Shown: positions 44,266 through 52,807 of the stretch, one piece after another
Position numbering within the stretch: the stretch's first letter is position 1
Layout: every line of letters starts with the position of its first letter
Assembly (NCBI GenBank): GCA_022821805.1
Contig: JAJECX010000034.1
Span: 1-56,636 of the forward strand
From: Anaerolineae bacterium
Lineage (GTDB): Bacteria; Chloroflexota; Anaerolineae; Aggregatilineales; Phototrophicaceae
Direction of reading: 5' to 3'
DNA: 56,636 nt
Translations under genes and position numbers: made by a program
The notes under the pieces: generated by a model
Databases searched by the model: none
Told to the model about the DNA's origin: nothing
The model's input: only the letters and a program-made list of their open reading frames with translations

Positions 44266-46671
44266 TTGTTAAGACGACAGGCCTATCAGCGCTGGCTGGC
44301 GCTTCTCGGTTTTCTGCTGGCTGCGGTCTATCTGACGTCGCCGATTCACGGTACGCTCTCTTCGCGTCTGATCGGCGCAGATTCGGGCGACGCCTATGAA
44401 GTGGCGCGTCAAATATGGTGGTTCAAATCCGCTCTCCAAGCGGGCGACGATGTCTTTGAGCAATCACTGTTGGCGTTTTCGGAAGGTTACGCGGCGGTGA
44501 ATCTGTGGGCGAATCCCTTGCAGTTCTTCCCGATGTGGATGCTTGCTTTCATTTTGCCTTTGCCCGCCGCCTATAACATTGGGGTTTGGCTGACGCTCGC
44601 TCTCAATGGCTGGTGCATGTATGGGCTTGCGCGGCGGATGCTCGGAACGCCCAATCGGTTTCCCGCCTTTATGGCCGGTCTGGCATTCATATTGTTTCCT
44701 GCCGTGCAAGGGCTCGTATTGGGTGGACACGTCGGCTTGCTAGTGCTGTGGCCTGCGCCGCTGTTCGTCTTATTCTTGTTTGAGTTTGCTGATAAGGGAG
44801 GGACGCGTCGTTTTTTCATTGGCGCGTTCTTCTTCATGTTGGCGGCTCTTGGCAACACTATGCAGGCAGTTTACCTGCTGGCGCCATTGGCGATTCTGTT
44901 TGTGCTTGCGCGGTTGTATCGCCATGATCATGTTGGCGCGCTGCGAGCGACGGTCGTCGTTTTGGCCGGTTGCGTATTCTTGCTACTGTTTCTTTCTCCG
45001 GTGCTGGCGGAAATCGCAGGCAATCCGCAGATAATTGGAATCGGTGACGATTCAAAGCGGAGCATTGATCTCCTGGGCTTGGTATCGCCGTCGTACAGCA
45101 ACCCATTCTGGCGCAATATCGCTGCGCACTCTCAGCGTGTCCTGGGTACGGATTTGGTTGGGAGCGCCGCCTATGTCGGAGCGCTTGGCGGATTGCTGGC
45201 ATTGCTAGGCGTTTTTTTCCGGCGCGAGGCGCAATGGTGGCTTCTGGTGGGTTTCGTCGCCTGGCTGCTGGCGCTGGGTCCAGTATTAAAGGTCTATGAT
45301 CAGGCGCTGGTGGGCACGATTGGGGGCTATGAGGCAGTCGTGCCGTTGCCCTACGCCTTCGTCGGCAGTTTGCCGATAATTGATCGCGCTGGTAGCCCCG
45401 CGCTCTTCATGTCTCTATTTGCGCTGGCATTTGCGCTTTTGGTGGGATTTGGCACAGCGGTCTGCTGCGCCAGCGGATTGATCCAGCGACGCAGCCGTTA
45501 CGCCCAGACAGCGATCGCCATTGTATTTGTATTCTTGTTCGTAGAAGACTACAAGCTGTTCGACGCCTTTCCCAACATTTCCGCAGACATACCGCGCGAG
45601 ATTCAGAATCTGAGGCGCAGGCGCGACGTCCGCGCCATTTTTAACGTTCCGCACGACAATCCAAATGCGGTCAAGGAAGCGATGTATCTGCAGTCGGCGC
45701 ATGCCAAACCGCTGATTGCTGGTCAGGAAGCGCGCGTCACCACGGTTGATCGCGCCCGTCTTACCTTGTTGGCGAAGTTCCACCCATCGCTGCTGCACGA
45801 TGCGGGGGTCGACATCGTGATCATCAATAAGGAGCGCGCTCTTGAAAGCGGGCAGCTGGACCTGTTGCATTGGCGGGCACGGCAGGGCTTGGGCGCGCCC
45901 CTGTTTGAAGATCAGCGTTTCGCCGTCTATGATACGCCGGAATTACGGGAACGCGCGCCGGCGGTGTATTCTCCAATCGCCGAAGCTCGGTCGCATATCA
46001 CCTATGTCTATAAGGAGCAGCCGGGCTGGCTGGAATACAGCGCCGTTCTGGAAGCGGTCAATCGGCGCGTTCATCTTTCGCTGAACGACACGCCGCTGGA
46101 GACGCTGCAGGTCAACGGACGGATTCCACTTTCCATCCCGCTGCCCATTGCGCGGCGCGGATATCATACGCTCCGAATTGCTGCCGATCCGCCTTGTCCT
46201 GAACGGATTGATACGAATTTGCTGCTTTGCCAGGACGTAAAGGTGGAAAACGTAAGAATAGAGGTTTTATCCGACGGCGCTATATACGATCCTATTCGGA
46301 TTGAAGATGGCATCGTATTGGCCGGTTATCTCTTGCCGGAGGATTCAGCCGACGAGTTGATCAAGATTCGCTTGTGGTGGCGGTTTGAAGCGGAGAAGTC
46401 GGCGAAAGATGTACGATTCCTCCACATTCTGGATGCAAATGGTCGGCCGGTTAGCGGCAGCCCGAGGGACCGTCACTTCGGAACGCTTCAAGCTGGCAGC
46501 GAGATAACCGAAACGGTCACGCTGGACAAGAGCAGACTGACCAGCGGCGAATATCGCGTTTTGACCGGCTGGTATGAATTGCCTCAAGCCGTTCGCTATG
46601 ACGTGCTTTCTGACGTTGAAGGCGCGCAGGATGATACGGTCGTGCTTGGAATGGTGCGGATCCGCGCGTGA
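44266..46671 (+). CDS. Polytopic membrane protein, GT-C glycosyltransferase/YfhO-like
   Basis: An 801-aa protein. The first 430 residues hold about ten to twelve hydrophobic helices with an early acidic site (SSRLIGADSGDAYEVARQIWWFKSAL), resembling the DxD-type loop of GT-C enzymes that use lipid-linked sugars. The C-terminal 350 residues are soluble and beta-rich (YKEQPGWLEYSAVLEAVNRRVHLSL). The start is TTG 44266 with GAGG 7 bp before it. Substrate unknown; surface glycan or lipid modification is likely. Preceded by a structured leader. Confidence 0.72.
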   Translation: MLRRQAYQRWLALLGFLLAAVYLTSPIHGTLSSRLIGADSGDAYEVARQIWWFKSALQAGDDVFEQSLLAFSEGYAAVNLWANPLQFFPMWMLAFILPLPAAYNIGVWLTLALNGWCMYGLARRMLGTPNRFPAFMAGLAFILFPAVQGLVLGGHVGLLVLWPAPLFVLFLFEFADKGGTRRFFIGAFFFMLAALGNTMQAVYLLAPLAILFVLARLYRHDHVGALRATVVVLAGCVFLLLFLSPVLAEIAGNPQIIGIGDDSKRSIDLLGLVSPSYSNPFWRNIAAHSQRVLGTDLVGSAAYVGALGGLLALLGVFFRREAQWWLLVGFVAWLLALGPVLKVYDQALVGTIGGYEAVVPLPYAFVGSLPIIDRAGSPALFMSLFALAFALLVGFGTAVCCASGLIQRRSRYAQTAIAIVFVFLFVEDYKLFDAFPNISADIPREIQNLRRRRDVRAIFNVPHDNPNAVKEAMYLQSAHAKPLIAGQEARVTTVDRARLTLLAKFHPSLLHDAGVDIVIINKERALESGQLDLLHWRARQGLGAPLFEDQRFAVYDTPELRERAPAVYSPIAEARSHITYVYKEQPGWLEYSAVLEAVNRRVHLSLNDTPLETLQVNGRIPLSIPLPIARRGYHTLRIAADPPCPERIDTNLLLCQDVKVENVRIEVLSDGAIYDPIRIEDGIVLAGYLLPEDSADELIKIRLWWRFEAEKSAKDVRFLHILDANGRPVSGSPRDRHFGTLQAGSEITETVTLDKSRLTSGEYRVLTGWYELPQAVRYDVLSDVEGAQDDTVVLGMVRIRA

Positions 46672-46792
46672 CGAATCCTGCCGCTGACATTCCAGATTCC
46701 TCGCGCCTGCTTTCGCCGGGCTTCACAATAATTCGGAAAGAATCTTGCGCTATACTGCGCGCGACAGGCGAGTGATCTGAGGAGTAAGGTCA

Positions 46793-48550
46793 ATGAAACG
46801 AATCGCTGGCGTAATCTTGGCGCTCTTGTTAACAATTGCGATCTTTGCTCCAACAGCATCGCTGGACTATGACACCTCCAACTATCGCAAGACCATGATC
46901 CAGATGTTGGCGGCGGCGCACGATGTGGCGCGCGGCCGTGGCGTCAATCTGGGCATTTATGACGCCGTCGCTGAATCAGGCGATCCGCTATATGTCGCGC
47001 CACTGATCGACATCGCCTACTTCGCGCGCAGCCAGGATATCTCCCAGCGCGTTCTCGGCGCTTTGAATGCCTTGACCGGTGATTTACTCGGCTGGCAAGG
47101 GTATTTCGAGTGGGCTGGCGCCAATGATATCGCGCTGCCTCCCCATTACGACGAATTCAAGGGGCAGCTGCTGGCGGCTTTTGTCGATACTGAATTCAGC
47201 CGCTTCTTTGAGCCGGGCGTAATGGATAACGCGGCGATCAACCTGGTGGAACCGGTGTGGGGCGGCGTCACCGTGGATGGCATACCGTCCTTGGTCAACC
47301 CGCGCCAGATTAGCCCCAAAGACGCAATCGACGAGGGCTACCAGTTTGTGGACTTCTGCCGCGATGGAGACTGCAGTTACCCGGCGGCCGACGAATTGGT
47401 ATTCGGCCTCAGCCTGAATGGCGACAGCCGCGCTTATCCCCTTCGCCTGTTGAATTGGCACGAGATGTTCAACGATGTGATCGGTCAGGCGCCGCTGTAC
47501 GACGAGCCCGATGGCGAAATAGTCTGCGGATTCCGCGCGCCAACTGAATTTGATGCGCTAGCGCGTTCCGGCGAGGGCTGGGTCTTGATCAGCGGGTTAT
47601 CGGCCGGCTGCCCGCGCGAGGGCTGGCTGCGGCAGGAGCGTATCCAATGGCTGGACAACGAGAACGCGCTTGCTTCATTGCCGGATATCGCCGCTGGCGA
47701 AGACGCGCTTGAGACTGGTTTCGCCGGTCGAGTGCCAGGCCGACCGGTCATGCTGGCTTACTGCACCTTGTGCGGCGCCGGTGTGCTCTACGATGTGAGC
47801 ATCGCCGATCTTTCGTATACCGACCTGGATAGCTCGCTCGTCGAACTCGGTGATACAGTGTTGGAATTCGGCTCGTCGGGTTTGCTGATGCGTTCAAACA
47901 AGCTGATGTACGATCGCAACACCGACACGGTCTGGAACGCGATCACCGGCGAGCCCGCCTTTGGTCCCTTGACGACTAGCGGCATTGTGCTGGATGTGCT
48001 GCCGGTTGTAGTCACCGATTGGGCTAGCTGGCTGGAGGCGCATCCTGATTCCAGTGTGCTGAGCCTGGATACGGGCTTCCGCCGAAACTACAGCAACGGC
48101 GCCGCCTACAGCGATTACTTCAACAGCGCCGAGCTGATGTTCCCGTCGTGGCAGCAAGACACGGCGCTGATTGAGAACAAGGAGATGGTATTCGCCCTGC
48201 GCCTGCAAGGGGAGGCGAAAGCTTATCCGCTGGCGGCGATTATTCCTGAGCGGATCATCAACGACCGCGTTGGAAATACCGACATCATCATCATCGCCGA
48301 AGCGACGCCCGAACGCGAATTCTTTGAACCGGGCGGCGCGGCCGTTCGCGCCTATGAGCGCGAGGGACGCGACTTCAGCGCGGGAACGGATGCGTCAACT
48401 TTGCGCAGCGAGGATGGGCGCAGTTGGCGGATTAGCGAAGAGGCGCTTGTCGCCGAAGATGGCGAGCGATTGAATCGCATCGGCGGGCATCTCGCGTTTT
48501 GGTTCGGCTGGTTCGGCTTTTATCCCAATACGCTGGTGTATGGGGAATAG
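46793..48550 (+). CDS. DUF3179 domain-containing exported protein
   Basis: A 585-aa protein with an N-terminal signal or anchor (IAGVILALLLTIAIFAPTA). The DUF3179 domain runs from about residue 175: VFGLSLNGDSRAYPLRLLNWHEMFND, RPVMLAYCTLCGAGVLYDV, FGSSGLLMRSNKLMYDRNTDTVWNAITGEPAFG. The family has no known biochemical function. The conserved CTLCG is a possible metal or disulfide site. ATG has GAGG upstream; a TATACT -10 lies about 35 bp earlier. Apparently monocistronic. Confidence 0.85.
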   Translation: MKRIAGVILALLLTIAIFAPTASLDYDTSNYRKTMIQMLAAAHDVARGRGVNLGIYDAVAESGDPLYVAPLIDIAYFARSQDISQRVLGALNALTGDLLGWQGYFEWAGANDIALPPHYDEFKGQLLAAFVDTEFSRFFEPGVMDNAAINLVEPVWGGVTVDGIPSLVNPRQISPKDAIDEGYQFVDFCRDGDCSYPAADELVFGLSLNGDSRAYPLRLLNWHEMFNDVIGQAPLYDEPDGEIVCGFRAPTEFDALARSGEGWVLISGLSAGCPREGWLRQERIQWLDNENALASLPDIAAGEDALETGFAGRVPGRPVMLAYCTLCGAGVLYDVSIADLSYTDLDSSLVELGDTVLEFGSSGLLMRSNKLMYDRNTDTVWNAITGEPAFGPLTTSGIVLDVLPVVVTDWASWLEAHPDSSVLSLDTGFRRNYSNGAAYSDYFNSAELMFPSWQQDTALIENKEMVFALRLQGEAKAYPLAAIIPERIINDRVGNTDIIIIAEATPEREFFEPGGAAVRAYEREGRDFSAGTDASTLRSEDGRSWRISEEALVAEDGERLNRIGGHLAFWFGWFGFYPNTLVYGE

Positions 48551-48553
48551 GCG

Positions 48554-48877
48554 CTAATTGCGTTTGGGTTGACGGGCTTGCGCGACTTGCTCGGTCTCAG
48601 CCTGCACAATATTTCCAGCGAAGGAATCGCGATAGGCTTCGCGCACGAGATTGCGGCGCGCAGTGGTGATGAGATTGTCGTCGTGGATGCCGGCCGCTTC
48701 GTATTCGAAGGAAGGCGCTGAACCGCCCGCGCCCTTGCGCATGGCGACCAATACGCCCAGGCAGGCGCCAATTAGCGCGCCGGCTATCGCGCCTTCAGGC
48801 AGGTTTCCCGCAAGCAGGTAGAGGCATATCGCGCCGAACAAGGCTGTCAGGACGGCGTAGGATACGAGACGAATCAC
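48554..48877 (-). CDS. Small glycine-zipper membrane protein
   Basis: A 107-aa protein starting at GTG. Two hydrophobic segments (LVSYAVLTALFGAICLYLLAG and GAIAGALIGACLGVLVAM) include a glycine-zipper-like GAIAGALIGACLG. The C-terminal half is hydrophilic. It resembles the next gene upstream (48909-49193) in layout, which suggests an old duplication. Function unknown. It converges with the DUF3179 gene with 3 bp between stops. Confidence 0.6.
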   Translation of the reverse strand: MIRLVSYAVLTALFGAICLYLLAGNLPEGAIAGALIGACLGVLVAMRKGAGGSAPSFEYEAAGIHDDNLITTARRNLVREAYRDSFAGNIVQAETEQVAQARQPKRN

Positions 48878-48908
48878 GATGTGTCTCCTATCTCGCAGGC
48901 GCCATTGG

Positions 48909-49193
48909 CTATCTGTAGGGACCGTGAAGGTCTTGGCCTCTGGGTCCCAACATATTTTCTTTTTCTACGGCATCGCCGAAGCTCGTCCCTTTAGTGTTGC
49001 CCCGGATGGCGCGTTTCGCCTCGTCTCGGCGGATGTCAATCCATGCCGCAAAACCGGCGCCTATTGATGCGCCAATGATTCCGCCAAAGAGCGCCCCTTC
49101 CAAACTGAATTCGGATGTGGCCAGTCCGACAACCGCGCCGATTATGGCGCCGAGCGCGGCAGCTTTGGAGGCTTCAAGCAACAGGCGTCGCAT
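48909..49193 (-). CDS. Small glycine-zipper membrane protein
   Basis: A 94-aa protein with two hydrophobic Gly-rich helices (AAALGAIIGAVVGLATSEF and LEGALFGGIIGASIGAGFAAWI) and a hydrophilic tail ending GPRGQDLHGPYR. The glycine-zipper spacing suggests helix packing or oligomerisation in the membrane. It lies 31 bp upstream of a similar gene on the same strand, so the two probably form an operon. Function unknown. Confidence 0.6.
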   Translation of the reverse strand: MRRLLLEASKAAALGAIIGAVVGLATSEFSLEGALFGGIIGASIGAGFAAWIDIRRDEAKRAIRGNTKGTSFGDAVEKENMLGPRGQDLHGPYR

Positions 49194-49273
49194 TACGATT
49201 TGTCCTCATAGCATACAATCGTCCAAGAAATGGCTGTCACTCTGAGCATAACATATCCCGCGCTGATCGTCGG

Positions 49274-50017
49274 TTATTCCGCTCTCCGCCGCGCGAAGAA
49301 AGCCTGCATGATCCCGCGAACCTCATCCGAAACCAACCGCTCCGCGATCAAGCCCAACTCGAAGGCAATCGTCTCCTCGACCGCCTTCGCATTCCCGCGC
49401 CGCAGCAGCATCTTCGTCTGTCGCAGCGCTTCCGGCGGTTTTGCCGCCAGTTGTTCCGCCTTCGACTGCGCCAATGCGTCCAGCGCGTCGGCCGCGACCA
49501 CTTGATTGACGATGCCGCATTCGCGCGCCTTTTCCGCCGAGAACGCCTCGCCAAGCATCAGCAGTTCAGCCGCGCCAGCGTAACCCAGCATCCGCGGCAG
49601 CAGGTAGGACGATGCCGCCTCCGGCAGCAGACCGAGGTCGATGAAGGCGAAATTGAATTTGGCGTCCTCAGCGGCATATACGAGATCGCAGTGCAGCAGC
49701 ATGGTCACGCCGACGCCAACAGCCACGCCATTGACCGCGGCCACGATCGGCGCCTGCGCGTTGGCAATTGCCTTGATGAAGCGCGCCGCCGCATCGGAGC
49801 CGGGGTCCTGGAGGAAGGAGTTTAGGTCGTTGCCGGCGCAGAAGCTGTCGCCGCTGCCGGTGAGGGTGATGACACGGATGCTTGTGTCGTCGTTGGCGCG
49901 CTCGATGGCTTCGCGCAGGCTGTCATACATGGCTGGGGTGAGCGCGTTTTTCTTCTGCGGCCGATTGAGTTGGATGCGGAGGATGTTGTTTTGGAGGGTG
50001 ATGAGGGTGTTGGGCAT
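49274..50017 (-). CDS. Enoyl-CoA hydratase/isomerase family protein
   Basis: Crotonase-fold enzyme of 247 aa. The first oxyanion segment is SGDSFCAGNDLNSFL and the second is AAVNGVAVGVGVTMLLHCDLVYAAEDAKFNFAFIDLGLLPEAASSYLLPRMLG. The E/D positions in FAFIDLGLLPEAASS support hydratase or isomerase chemistry on acyl-CoA. Substrate length is unknown; no other beta-oxidation gene is adjacent. Confidence 0.9.
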   Translation of the reverse strand: MPNTLITLQNNILRIQLNRPQKKNALTPAMYDSLREAIERANDDTSIRVITLTGSGDSFCAGNDLNSFLQDPGSDAAARFIKAIANAQAPIVAAVNGVAVGVGVTMLLHCDLVYAAEDAKFNFAFIDLGLLPEAASSYLLPRMLGYAGAAELLMLGEAFSAEKARECGIVNQVVAADALDALAQSKAEQLAAKPPEALRQTKMLLRRGNAKAVEETIAFELGLIAERLVSDEVRGIMQAFFARRRAE

Positions 50018-50119
50018 GGTAGGTTCTCCACCGTCGCTAGTGAGCAGTCCTCAGGGAAACGGAAACTCCAAATGCAAAATGTATCCAGAGACTCACTTAA
50101 GTTGGGCAGTTTTTCTGTA

Positions 50120-50542
50120 TTATATCCTGTCCAGTTCGTATTCTTTTATAGGACGTGCTGGTTTCCACGTGGTCACAACACCGTCCGGACCTACAAGATA
50201 CTTGTACCTGCCTACCTTCATTCTGCCTCCCACTTTGTGAGGGGAGTCACGCAAGGCTTTTTTCTGCGCTCGGACTCTTGAATCGGACCGTGGCGACAAA
50301 GTCTTGCGTGCTCTGTGCTTCTTGGATACGAGCTTTCTCGCCTGTTTGATATCGACTATTCCTTTCCAATGGGCATAGCTGCCATTGGATTGTGCTAGCC
50401 ATTCTCTACATTGTCTTTCACCATATGCGATAAATGCGATTGCTGCATGACTACGCCGAGGATCTGTCGGATTGTCTATACCAAACTTTGTACACAGGTC
50501 ATTCAGGAATGCTTTGCGGAGCTTCTTTTCACTTTGGCTCAT
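50120..50542 (-). CDS. Basic protein of unknown function
   Basis: A 140-aa Lys/Arg-rich protein that I do not recognise (MSQSEKKLRKAFLNDLCTKFGIDNPTDPRR ... KVGRYKYLVGPDGVVTTWKPARPIKEYELDRI). The C-terminal 40 residues look like a small beta unit. GGAG precedes the ATG by 7 bp. The gene is visibly AT-richer than its neighbours and stands alone between the enoyl-CoA hydratase and a glycosyltransferase, which suggests acquisition. A nucleic-acid-binding role would fit the charge but is a guess. Confidence 0.55.
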   Translation of the reverse strand: MSQSEKKLRKAFLNDLCTKFGIDNPTDPRRSHAAIAFIAYGERQCREWLAQSNGSYAHWKGIVDIKQARKLVSKKHRARKTLSPRSDSRVRAQKKALRDSPHKVGGRMKVGRYKYLVGPDGVVTTWKPARPIKEYELDRI

Positions 50543-50620
50543 GATCAGTCTCCTTGTCTACGTTCATTGAAGCTAGTATGCAGAAGGGAGACTTCTGATT
50601 GCACACCAATAATTGGGGGT

Positions 50621-51760
50621 CTACACCGCCCCCAACAGTTCCTCCACCCGCGCAAGCCGCTGATCGTAGCGATGATGCGCCAGCACATGCGCGCGCGCCG
50701 CATCCGCAATCCGCTGACGCTCGTCGTCATGCGCCAGGTAGTAGCGCGCCTTCTCGCGCAAATCCTCGTGGTCGCTGTAGGTAACCAGATGCTCGCCAAC
50801 GGTGAACCACTCGCGTACGCCGGGCCGGTCATCGACGATCTGAAAGCTGCCCAGCGCCGCGCATTCGAAAAGGCGCATATTGCCGCCGTAACGCATGAAG
50901 TCGCCGTGTACATTGATGCTGATCTTCACCGATGACAGCGCTTGCATCATTGTCGCCCCCAGGGCGCTGCCGCGATGGAAGAGCCTCAACGATGCCGGCG
51001 TCTCGTGCATGCTCCAGATGCCCAGATCGAAATCGCGCAGGCTCTCCAGCGCTGCAACGCGCTCGCTGTACAGGTGGTTCGGCACGAGCGTGCCGACGAA
51101 GCCGACATCGCAGAGATAGGCATTAGGCGCATCAGTGATGGGCTGCGGGACATGTATATCGGGGTCAATGGCGACATAAGGCAGGCATTCCATGCGTTTG
51201 GCGCCCAACTCGAGCCAGGGCACACCATGATAATAGTCATTCACCAAGACCAGGTCGTAGAGGGGCGCGGCCGCCCGTTCAACCCCGTGGGAGAATACGA
51301 TGGGCGAAACGCCGGTGACGTATATCAGCGCGCAATTGTGCGCCCGCTTGAGCCGCGCGAGCGTCTCGGGCAAGATCTCGCGGTTGTCGCCGGAGAGCCA
51401 GATGATGTCGGGCTGAAAGCGCTGCGCCTGCGCCAGCAGCAGTTGATTGCGGCGCAGCAGATCTGGCTGCCAGCGGGGCGGCAGGCGCTGCAGCAGGGCG
51501 GAGGCCACGCGCCCCGGCGTCCAGCGATTGCGATAGACCGCCGTGCGCAGGCGAGCAATGTCGCGCCGTCCATAGCCGGGCAGGTTGCGCCAGAAGACAT
51601 CCAGTTCATAACCGGCGGCGCGAAAGGCGCGCTCCCAAAAATGCTGCCCCATGCTGCTGGGGAAGAGGGGGGCGCTTGCTGGGTCGGGCGCGGCGCGGCG
51701 TTCTTGCAGCAATATTTTGGGATGATGGAGCGCGGCGATGAAGAGGACTCGGCGGGGCAT
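50621..51760 (-). CDS. Glycosyltransferase (CgeB-like, GT-B fold)
   Basis: A 379-aa protein. The N-terminal half starts MPRRVLFIAALHHPKILLQ and the C-terminal donor domain has the CgeB/GT1-type block MRYGGNMRLFECAALGSFQIVDDRPGVREWFTVGEHLVTYSDHEDLREKARYYLAHD. The frame extends to 51817, but ATG 51760 begins the Rossmann strand and lies 10 bp after the stop of the DUF1232-like gene, so it is preferred. Substrate unknown; members modify surface polysaccharides or spore and flagellar proteins. Confidence 0.8.
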   Translation of the reverse strand: MPRRVLFIAALHHPKILLQERRAAPDPASAPLFPSSMGQHFWERAFRAAGYELDVFWRNLPGYGRRDIARLRTAVYRNRWTPGRVASALLQRLPPRWQPDLLRRNQLLLAQAQRFQPDIIWLSGDNREILPETLARLKRAHNCALIYVTGVSPIVFSHGVERAAAPLYDLVLVNDYYHGVPWLELGAKRMECLPYVAIDPDIHVPQPITDAPNAYLCDVGFVGTLVPNHLYSERVAALESLRDFDLGIWSMHETPASLRLFHRGSALGATMMQALSSVKISINVHGDFMRYGGNMRLFECAALGSFQIVDDRPGVREWFTVGEHLVTYSDHEDLREKARYYLAHDDERQRIADAARAHVLAHHRYDQRLARVEELLGAV

Positions 51761-51770
51761 AGACGGCGGG

Positions 51771-52781
51771 CTAATAGGCTTCCGCCCAGTAATTCTGCCA
51801 AAGCGCTTCGGGACCATCCTCCGCTACTCTGCGGATAGTCGCCCAAACGATATTTCTACTAGCCGACCCTCTTCTGTCGGGAAAAAGCAAATTGTGGTTG
51901 TCTTGAATAAACTGTTCTAGTCTTCGTATTTCTTCACCGGCATCTTCCTTGCCCGTCCAATGTTCCTTTATGAGTTCACTACCAATATTCTCCTGTTGAA
52001 TGAGCCAGCTCATCGACAAAATAAGAACTGCGCCATCATCAACCAATGTTCTTACGTTGTCTTCCACATCTGGAATTAGATCTATTGCGCTGTAGACATA
52101 ATGAGCAGCCACTAAAAGTGACGTCTTTAGCTCGAAATCGATTCTTGGATCATTGGCCAAGCTGACGACCAGATTAAGAAACGGTGTAAGTCGAGACAAT
52201 ACTTCTGAAAATGGCGAGTCTGGATTTTCCGCAGTCCAATCTGAGAGTTGCTTTCCCCAATGGCTTTGCCAATCCTTATGTAACTGAACCATTGAAGCCT
52301 GCTTATCATTTGCTTCGCCCACCAGGAAATCCAGTTCTTCAAGTGAATCATTTAAGATCTCAACAATATGAATTGCGCTCTTGGGAGAAGCAACATAGAT
52401 TTCATGCTTGCATTTGTTCCACTCTTTGTTAATGCCCTTTATCATTCCAGAACGCAGAATGTTTATCTCTTTACCAAACCGCGCTTGCATTTTCTCGGGG
52501 ATTCCAAAGTCTTCGTAGAATCTGCGCCAATTTGTCAATGTCCACTGATTGTTTAATTCTTGCTCTCTATTCCATTTGTCTTTATGAGCGAGAAATTCTC
52601 TAGCGCTATCTCGATCATCTCGCAGAACTGAGATGTAGTACTCGGTAAAGAGCGATTCCAACAACAATTCAACCCCGCTGCATGCCGTAAGCGCGGCCGC
52701 CGTGTAGAGTCCATATCGGATGCAAGTGTTGGCTTCGTCTCTTCTTTCAATAATCGCTTTTCTTGGTGTAACGCTACTCAT
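51771..52781 (-). CDS. DUF1232 (YkvA-like) domain protein with a HEPN-like N-terminal region
   Basis: A 336-aa protein. Residues about 200-265 match the DUF1232 pattern (LKTSLLVAAHYVYSAIDLIPDVEDNVRTLVDDGAVLILSMSWLI). The N-terminal part is all-helical (YTAAALTACSGVELLLESLFTEYYISVL ... NKEWNKCKHEIYVASPKSAIHIVEIL) and has the feel of HEPN domains, though the RNase motif R-x4-6-H is not convincing. GAGG precedes the ATG. The gene is AT-rich compared with the flanking pyruvate dehydrogenase and glycosyltransferase genes. Function unknown. Confidence 0.55.
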   Translation of the reverse strand: MSSVTPRKAIIERRDEANTCIRYGLYTAAALTACSGVELLLESLFTEYYISVLRDDRDSAREFLAHKDKWNREQELNNQWTLTNWRRFYEDFGIPEKMQARFGKEINILRSGMIKGINKEWNKCKHEIYVASPKSAIHIVEILNDSLEELDFLVGEANDKQASMVQLHKDWQSHWGKQLSDWTAENPDSPFSEVLSRLTPFLNLVVSLANDPRIDFELKTSLLVAAHYVYSAIDLIPDVEDNVRTLVDDGAVLILSMSWLIQQENIGSELIKEHWTGKEDAGEEIRRLEQFIQDNHNLLFPDRRGSASRNIVWATIRRVAEDGPEALWQNYWAEAY

Positions 52782-52807
52782 TTTGGCAACCTCAAGTTGT
52801 TTCTCTA

